Of a stretch of DNA of 64,000 nt, positions 60,001-64,000 are shown piece after piece. Every line of letters begins with the position of its first letter. Position 1 is the stretch's first letter. Source of the stretch: Plantago ovata (taxonomy: Eukaryota; Streptophyta; Magnoliopsida; Lamiales; Plantaginaceae); NCBI GenBank assembly GCA_028274465.1, contig CM051456.1, positions 11,683,745 to 11,747,744 of the forward strand, in the 5' to 3' direction. The notes under the pieces were generated by a model. That model saw nothing but the letters and a program-made list of their open reading frames with translations. It was not told where the DNA came from and did not search any database. The translations under genes were made by a program, and so were the position numbers.

Positions 60001-63000
60001 TTGACAAGCATATTGAAGAGGATAATCTCTTATCTGAATACAAACTGAGTGCTCTTCCAAGTCTTTATGATCTCTTTATCAAGCTTGTAAAGTATTTGGT
60101 GAGGGTTCTTTTGTTACTTATTACTGTTGTTATCACCTCCTCTTTCCCCATACTGTCATTTCTGACTTTGACTTCCCTGTTGTTACACAGCTGGAAAATA
60201 AGCAGGAGGATCGGGATCAAGTTGTTATTCTTTTCCAGGATATGCTGGAAGTTGTGACCCGAGATATTATGATGGAAGATCACGTGTCTAAGTAATGTTT
60301 TATTCACCGTGCTAATTTTGGTTCATCTTTTGAGAATTGAAAGGATTTTTTTTTAATCCTAGCCCCCCTTTTTTTGAATAGCTTGTTAGATTCAATTCAC
60401 GGTGGAGCTGGTGATGGAGGCGTCCCTCTTGAGCATCAGCTATTTGCTTCAGCTGGAGCTATCAAATTTCCAATTCCTGAATCAGAAGCTTGGAAAGAGA
60501 AGGTTTGTAGACAAGTTCCAGATTGCAGTTAAAACCTGTAGCATGTACCTAATTGTTGTTTTGAACAGATGAAGAGGCTGTATCTATTGCTGACGGTAAA
60601 GGAATCTGCCATGGACGTGCCTTCAAACATAGAAGCTAGAAGACGTATTTCCTTTTTCTCCAATTCCTTGTTCATGGACATGCCCACAGCTCCTAAAGTC
60701 CGGAATATGCTGGCATTCTCGTAAGTTATTTTTCGTTGCTTGCATATATAGCATTGTGAAAAAAGGGGTCCTTTGTTAGCCTGTCTCCACCTAGTTGAAA
60801 CGATCTATGAAGGTGCACATGGATTTCCTGAAAGGAAAAATTAAGTTCTCAAAAGGAAGGTGTTGTCATTATTAATTAAAAAATTAATTACTGAGAGTAA
60901 TTCTAATCAACACATAAATGTTACTCCCTCTCAGCCCATCTGAAATGGACACTGTCTTTAGGGGCCCATCTTTGACCATGAGTTACTCCTAAATTACATT
61001 TTAAAAAAATGGAATACCTTTCATAATATAATTTCATTAAATCTTTTATCGGATAACATAGGAGTAATTCATGGTCACAGGGGGGCACAGAAAGTCAAAT
61101 CATCCGTTTCATAAGGGATGGGGAAGCTATTACAGGATATTGTCTGGGCTTTGGGCAAATATCTCTATTTTGTGACGATCAGCCTGTTAACTAACACAGT
61201 ATTATTGCTGCATGATGATTTGAACTTGTGTACGCATTGTGCTCCTCCTTTTTGTTCGTTACAATGATCTATGCTGTTTTTATTCAGTGTGTTGACTCCT
61301 TATTATACCGAGGAGGTTCTCTTTTCCTTGCCTGAGCTTGAAGTGCCTAATGAAGATGGAGTCTCTATTCTCTTTTACCTCCAGAAAATTTTCCCTGGTT
61401 TGTGCTACGGATGTTTTGCATGTAATTATGTAGTACTATATCATATTCATGTATGTGTGCAACTCAAATTTACAATCACGCAGATGAATGGACAAATTTT
61501 ATGGAGCGTGTAAAGTGTTTTAGTGAAGAAGAACTGAAGGGAACTGATGAGTTAGAGGAACAACTACGCCTTTGGGCATCTTACAGGGGTCAAACCTTGA
61601 CCAAAACCGGTATGAAAAAAATAAAAAATAAAAAATTCCAGGCTCTTATAATTTTCATATGATTTCCATCAAATCACTCCTTCATCCTTTTTATTTCATT
61701 TATTTATATATTTCCCTTTTTGTTCTTAGAGGTAAAGTGAAATATAAGTGGTGATAGGTTGATAAGTTGGGGACCAAATATTTAACCATACTTTATGATC
61801 CAAAATAGTTTAGTTAATTTGAACTTGCTAATGGAGTAAATGAATTCATGCGGCACTAAGTTGTCCCTCAATGCTGTTAGCCTGTTAACACCTTCATATG
61901 CATGATTTTCCCGTGTTAGACATTGCTCTATATATGCTTTCTATTTGATCATTTGTGCTTGAATTTGCTGTAAATCAGTGAATGTCCTTGTTTCCGTTCA
62001 CTTCTACCTTTCAAACTGCAAGACTAATGTATAATTTGAAATTGTGACAGTTAGGGGAATGATGTACTACCGCAAGGCTCTAGAACTTCAAGCTTTCCTA
62101 GATATGGCAAAAGATGATGGTACTATGTCCCCTTTTTTCTAGTTTTCCCGAATGAGCTGCAGACTTTTCTAGCAAGATCAGCATTTTGCACATCAAATTA
62201 TAGTGGCCTAAAATTCTATTCTACAGATTTAATGGAAGGTTATAAAGCCATCGAGTTAAATGAGGATCAGATGAAGGGGGAGAGATCATTATGGACACAA
62301 TGTCAAGCGGTGGCTGATATGAAATTCACATATGTTGTATCCTGTCAGTTGTATGGTATACAGAAACGATCAGGGGATCAGCGTGCACAAGATATCTTGA
62401 GACTTATGGCAACGTAAGTCAAAGATAATAAACTTTTGATTTGTTGATTCTCATCTCTTAATCATTTTGTTTTAGAATTAGTTTTCATTTTTATATTTAT
62501 CAGGTATCCATCTCTTCGAGTTGCATATATTGATGAAGTTGAAGAACCAAGTAAGGACAAGTCCAAGAAGGTCAATGATAAGGTTTATTATTCCACTCTA
62601 GTGAAGGCTGCTTTGCCGAAAACAAATTCTTCAGAGCCAGGGCAGAATCTTGACCAGGTAAAGGAGACATAAGATTACACCTGAAAGTGAAATTGCTCAA
62701 TGTTTCAGAGCTGTCAGATTATCATTGCAATTTACACGTTTAAAACATTATAAAATTGGTAGGGATGGGCCAAGAATTCTGGTTTTGTCATCACATATTT
62801 TTTTTTACCTGGATGGTGGGTGATTAACTATATGTCTAAGCATTGCGTGAGAGAATTCATGTATCTAAATTAGCTGCAATCGTTCACATCACTTCACTTG
62901 GGGTTGGGGCATCTTCGATTTTGTCGTTGTCCATAACCATTGGTGATTAATATTTCACTATGTGGTTTTTACTAAAGTTTCTTCTCTTTGTTTGCTATCT

Positions 63001-63606
63001 TTATAACCTTTTTCTATTTTAAATTATTCTTGTTGCATGATTATCATTTTATGACGTTGATATCACTTGCAGCGATCTGGAATGAATCACATTGAGTTCT
63101 TCTAATCACATTGCAGGTTATCTATCGTATAAAACTACCGGGTAATGCGATCTTGGGTGAAGGGAAGCCTGAAAATCAAAATCATGCCATTATCTTCACA
63201 CGTGGGGAAGGCTTGCAGACAATTGACATGAATCAGGTTTCCTATGTTCGCTGCTGATTTGCCTAATGGATTTTGTTTTCTGTGTCCTCATGTGATTATC
63301 CTTTTGTAGGATAACTACATGGAAGAAGCTTTCAAAATGAGAAATTTACTTCAGGAATTTCTGAAAAAGCATGATGTAAGACACCCATCTATTCTTGGTT
63401 TGAGGGAACATATATTTACAGGAAGGTGGGTGTACATGGTCATAATTAGCATAAGCTCTTGCTTGAAATGTATCCATAAACTATTGCTTCAACTCAATCT
63501 AAGATTATTGTTATATCTGCAGTGTTTCTTCTCTTGCTTGGTTTATGTCAAATCAAGAGACAAGCTTTGTTACCATTGGTCAGAGATTACTGGCCAATCC
63601 GCTGAA
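48077..63606 (+). CDS. CALS3: Callose synthase, CalS3/GSL12-like, 5' three-quarters (runs off the window)
   Basis: 36 coding exons in phase, 1,403 complete codons of about 1,950: 48077-48269, 49100-49200, 50532-50656, 50767-50860, 51023-51133, 51250-51366, 51512-51604, 52589-52680, 53196-53322, 54285-54422, 54510-54586, 54666-54759, 55448-55567, 55661-55778, 56028-56362, 56450-56502, 56585-56645, 57644-57725, 57809-57858, 57945-58031, 58677-58814, 58936-59030, 59119-59203, 59731-59891, 59975-60098, 60191-60291, 60382-60502, 60569-60720, 61288-61397, 61484-61609, 62051-62119, 62227-62413, 62504-62657, 63117-63236, 63310-63425, 63523-63606. Callose synthase makes beta-1,3-glucan from UDP-glucose at the plasma membrane. 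CalS3 controls plasmodesmal callose. N-terminal Vta1-like region '[20 protein letters not shown]'; FKS1-type '[19 protein letters not shown]'; first membrane block (about 490-750, '[20 protein letters not shown]'); then the glucan synthase domain ('[20 protein letters not shown]', '[15 protein letters not shown]', '[15 protein letters not shown]', '[15 protein letters not shown]'). The last exon ends 'GQRLLANPL' mid-codon. CalS3 identity over CalS1/2 is inferred from wording. Confidence 0.93.
50098..50163. repeat. Exact 33-bp tandem duplication in callose synthase intron 2
   Basis: The 33-base unit starting 'taatgagatacatggaa' occurs twice head to tail (50098-50130 and 50131-50163) with no mismatch, so it is recent. 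It is well away from splice sites. Confidence 0.9.
51163..51215. repeat. 24-bp tandem duplication in callose synthase intron 5
   Basis: 'ttccatttccccttttgttg' plus 'tttc' occurs twice in a row in the polypyrimidine-rich part of the short intron 51134-51249, upstream of the acceptor. Confidence 0.85.
52061..52252. repeat. 96-bp tandem duplication in callose synthase intron 7
   Basis: The units 52061-52156 and 52157-52252 both begin 'attacatgcctaataa' and contain 'tattgtttcctttaat.gatggattatatcat'. About ten differences separate them, so the duplication is older than the 33-bp one. Confidence 0.85.
53323..54284 (+). other. Callose synthase intron 9, with purine-rich repeats
   Basis: At 53430-53570 the words 'gataagaaacataaagaa/gataggtga' recur in a purine-rich, loosely repetitive stretch. 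Nothing coding is present. The exon ending 53322 joins the exon starting 54285 in phase. Confidence 0.6.
56707..57524 (+). mobile_element. Internally deleted Ty1/copia relic in callose synthase intron 17
   Basis: The block '(c/t)cagaaaggtcatt' then 'ctgcaaatct' occurs at about 56789-56817 and again at 57493-57521, as expected for the 3' ends of two LTRs. Just after the first comes 'tggtataacagc', close to the tRNA-Met primer site. 56882-57220 (+) encodes the N-terminal part of a copia gag ('[18 protein letters not shown]', 'LWGHIDGS'), degraded afterwards. Protease, integrase and RT are missing. It reads with the host gene and does not touch an exon: exon 18 begins at 57644. The LTR start (TG at 56707) is a guess. 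Confidence 0.7.
58430..58615. repeat. About 95-bp diverged tandem duplication in callose synthase intron 20
   Basis: 'ttgtattaaaaaa' ... 'gtttatgggttt' ... 'ccttagaactatgaa' occurs twice (about 58429-58508 and 58530-58612), with an expanded A-run in the second copy. It is intronic and non-coding. Confidence 0.75.
60924..61127. mobile_element. Stowaway-like MITE in callose synthase intron 28
   Basis: Left 'ctccctctcagcccatctga' and right (complement) 'gcttccccatcccttatgaa' form degenerate inverted ends; 'cataatataatttcatt' and 'ataacataggagtaattcatggtca' continue the loop pairing with 'gaccatgagttactcctaa'. TA lies at each flank (60922-60923 and 61128-61129). It resembles the element at 4893-5160 in ends and length. 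Confidence 0.65.
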
Positions 63607-64000
63607 GTAAGTTGTGTAACCATTACAAGCTTTGTTCCCATTGGTCATTGAACTTGTTAATCTATTAGAAATTTCTGATGGTTCTAGTTTTTTTGGCAAG
63701 ATAAGAATGTGCTTAAAAAATGAATATCAGGTTCAGTCATTAATATTGATTCTGTCCCTAATTATGCATTGCATCACATGCTTGACAAATCAAATCTTGC
63801 ATATACTGTACCCGAAACCCAGCCCTAATTTCGTGCTTTCCTTTTCATATTTGGTCGATAAAATAAGATTACAAATTAAAATAATGGTAGAAGTTGGAAA
63901 TTGGGTGTTACATTTAAATGAAGAAGCAAAAAAGAACAAAAAAATTGATAGTGGGCAGGTAAAGTTGTAAACATGAGTGTGTATAGGGTATTACTTAAGT
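63607..64000 (+). other. Incomplete intron 36 of the callose synthase gene
   Basis: The donor 'ctgaa|gtaagt' at 63607 opens an intron that does not close before the window ends; the next expected codons (after 'ANPL', usually K/R-VRFHYGHPD) are not found. The long frame at 63632-63970 is read-through of intron sequence. Confidence 0.8.

Overview
This is a nuclear segment of a flowering plant. Genes have many GT-AG introns, promoters carry TATA boxes, and the products are plant-specific (FAD2, chloroplast PSRP-3, callose synthase, NPF transporter, arabinogalactan peptide). Protein wording suits a core eudicot, perhaps an asterid, but the species cannot be fixed by eye. I see no new multi-gene system. 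The unusual content is transposon archaeology, plus a few oddities in otherwise ordinary genes.

Layout. 0-2.4 kb: no recognised gene, one short tandem repeat. 2.4-3.1 kb: arabinogalactan peptide gene (+). 3.4-5.2 kb: dead LINE (-), then a Stowaway-type MITE. 6.4-7.3 kb: intronless SKP1-like gene (+). 7.4-11.7 kb: degenerate repeats, a decayed LINE RNase H region, and a 904-bp hAT-like MITE holding a long AT microsatellite. 11.8-15.6 kb: NPF7-type (NRT1/PTR) transporter (+) with a spliced leader and an upstream ORF. 16.5-17.1 kb: hAT-like MITE. 17.8-22.5 kb: NOC2 ribosome-assembly factor (+), 11 exons. 23.9-26.7 kb: FAD2 oleate desaturase (+) with a 1.3-kb leader intron. 27.0-31.6 kb: U-box/ARM (LIN/CERBERUS-like) E3 ligase (-), convergent with FAD2, with an apparent one-base frameshift.

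32-47 kb is mainly transposon and relic territory: an orphan C2-domain exon, a three-layer nest (copia end / TG...CA element / MITE), further MITEs, GGAGC-rich palindrome arrays, an intact-looking PSRP-3 gene (-), a CACTA-type end, a MULE-like element with a 9-bp target duplication, a fold-back element, and a 5'-truncated LINE with an 18-bp target duplication.

47-64 kb is the first 36 coding exons of a callose synthase 3-like gene (+). It runs off the right edge, and its introns hold a copia relic, a MITE and several tandem duplications.

The genes are independent single-copy units with housekeeping or membrane/wall roles. They do not form an operon or an obvious biosynthetic cluster. Coding exons were placed by following reading phase across GT-AG sites and matching remembered family sequences; no alignment was run.
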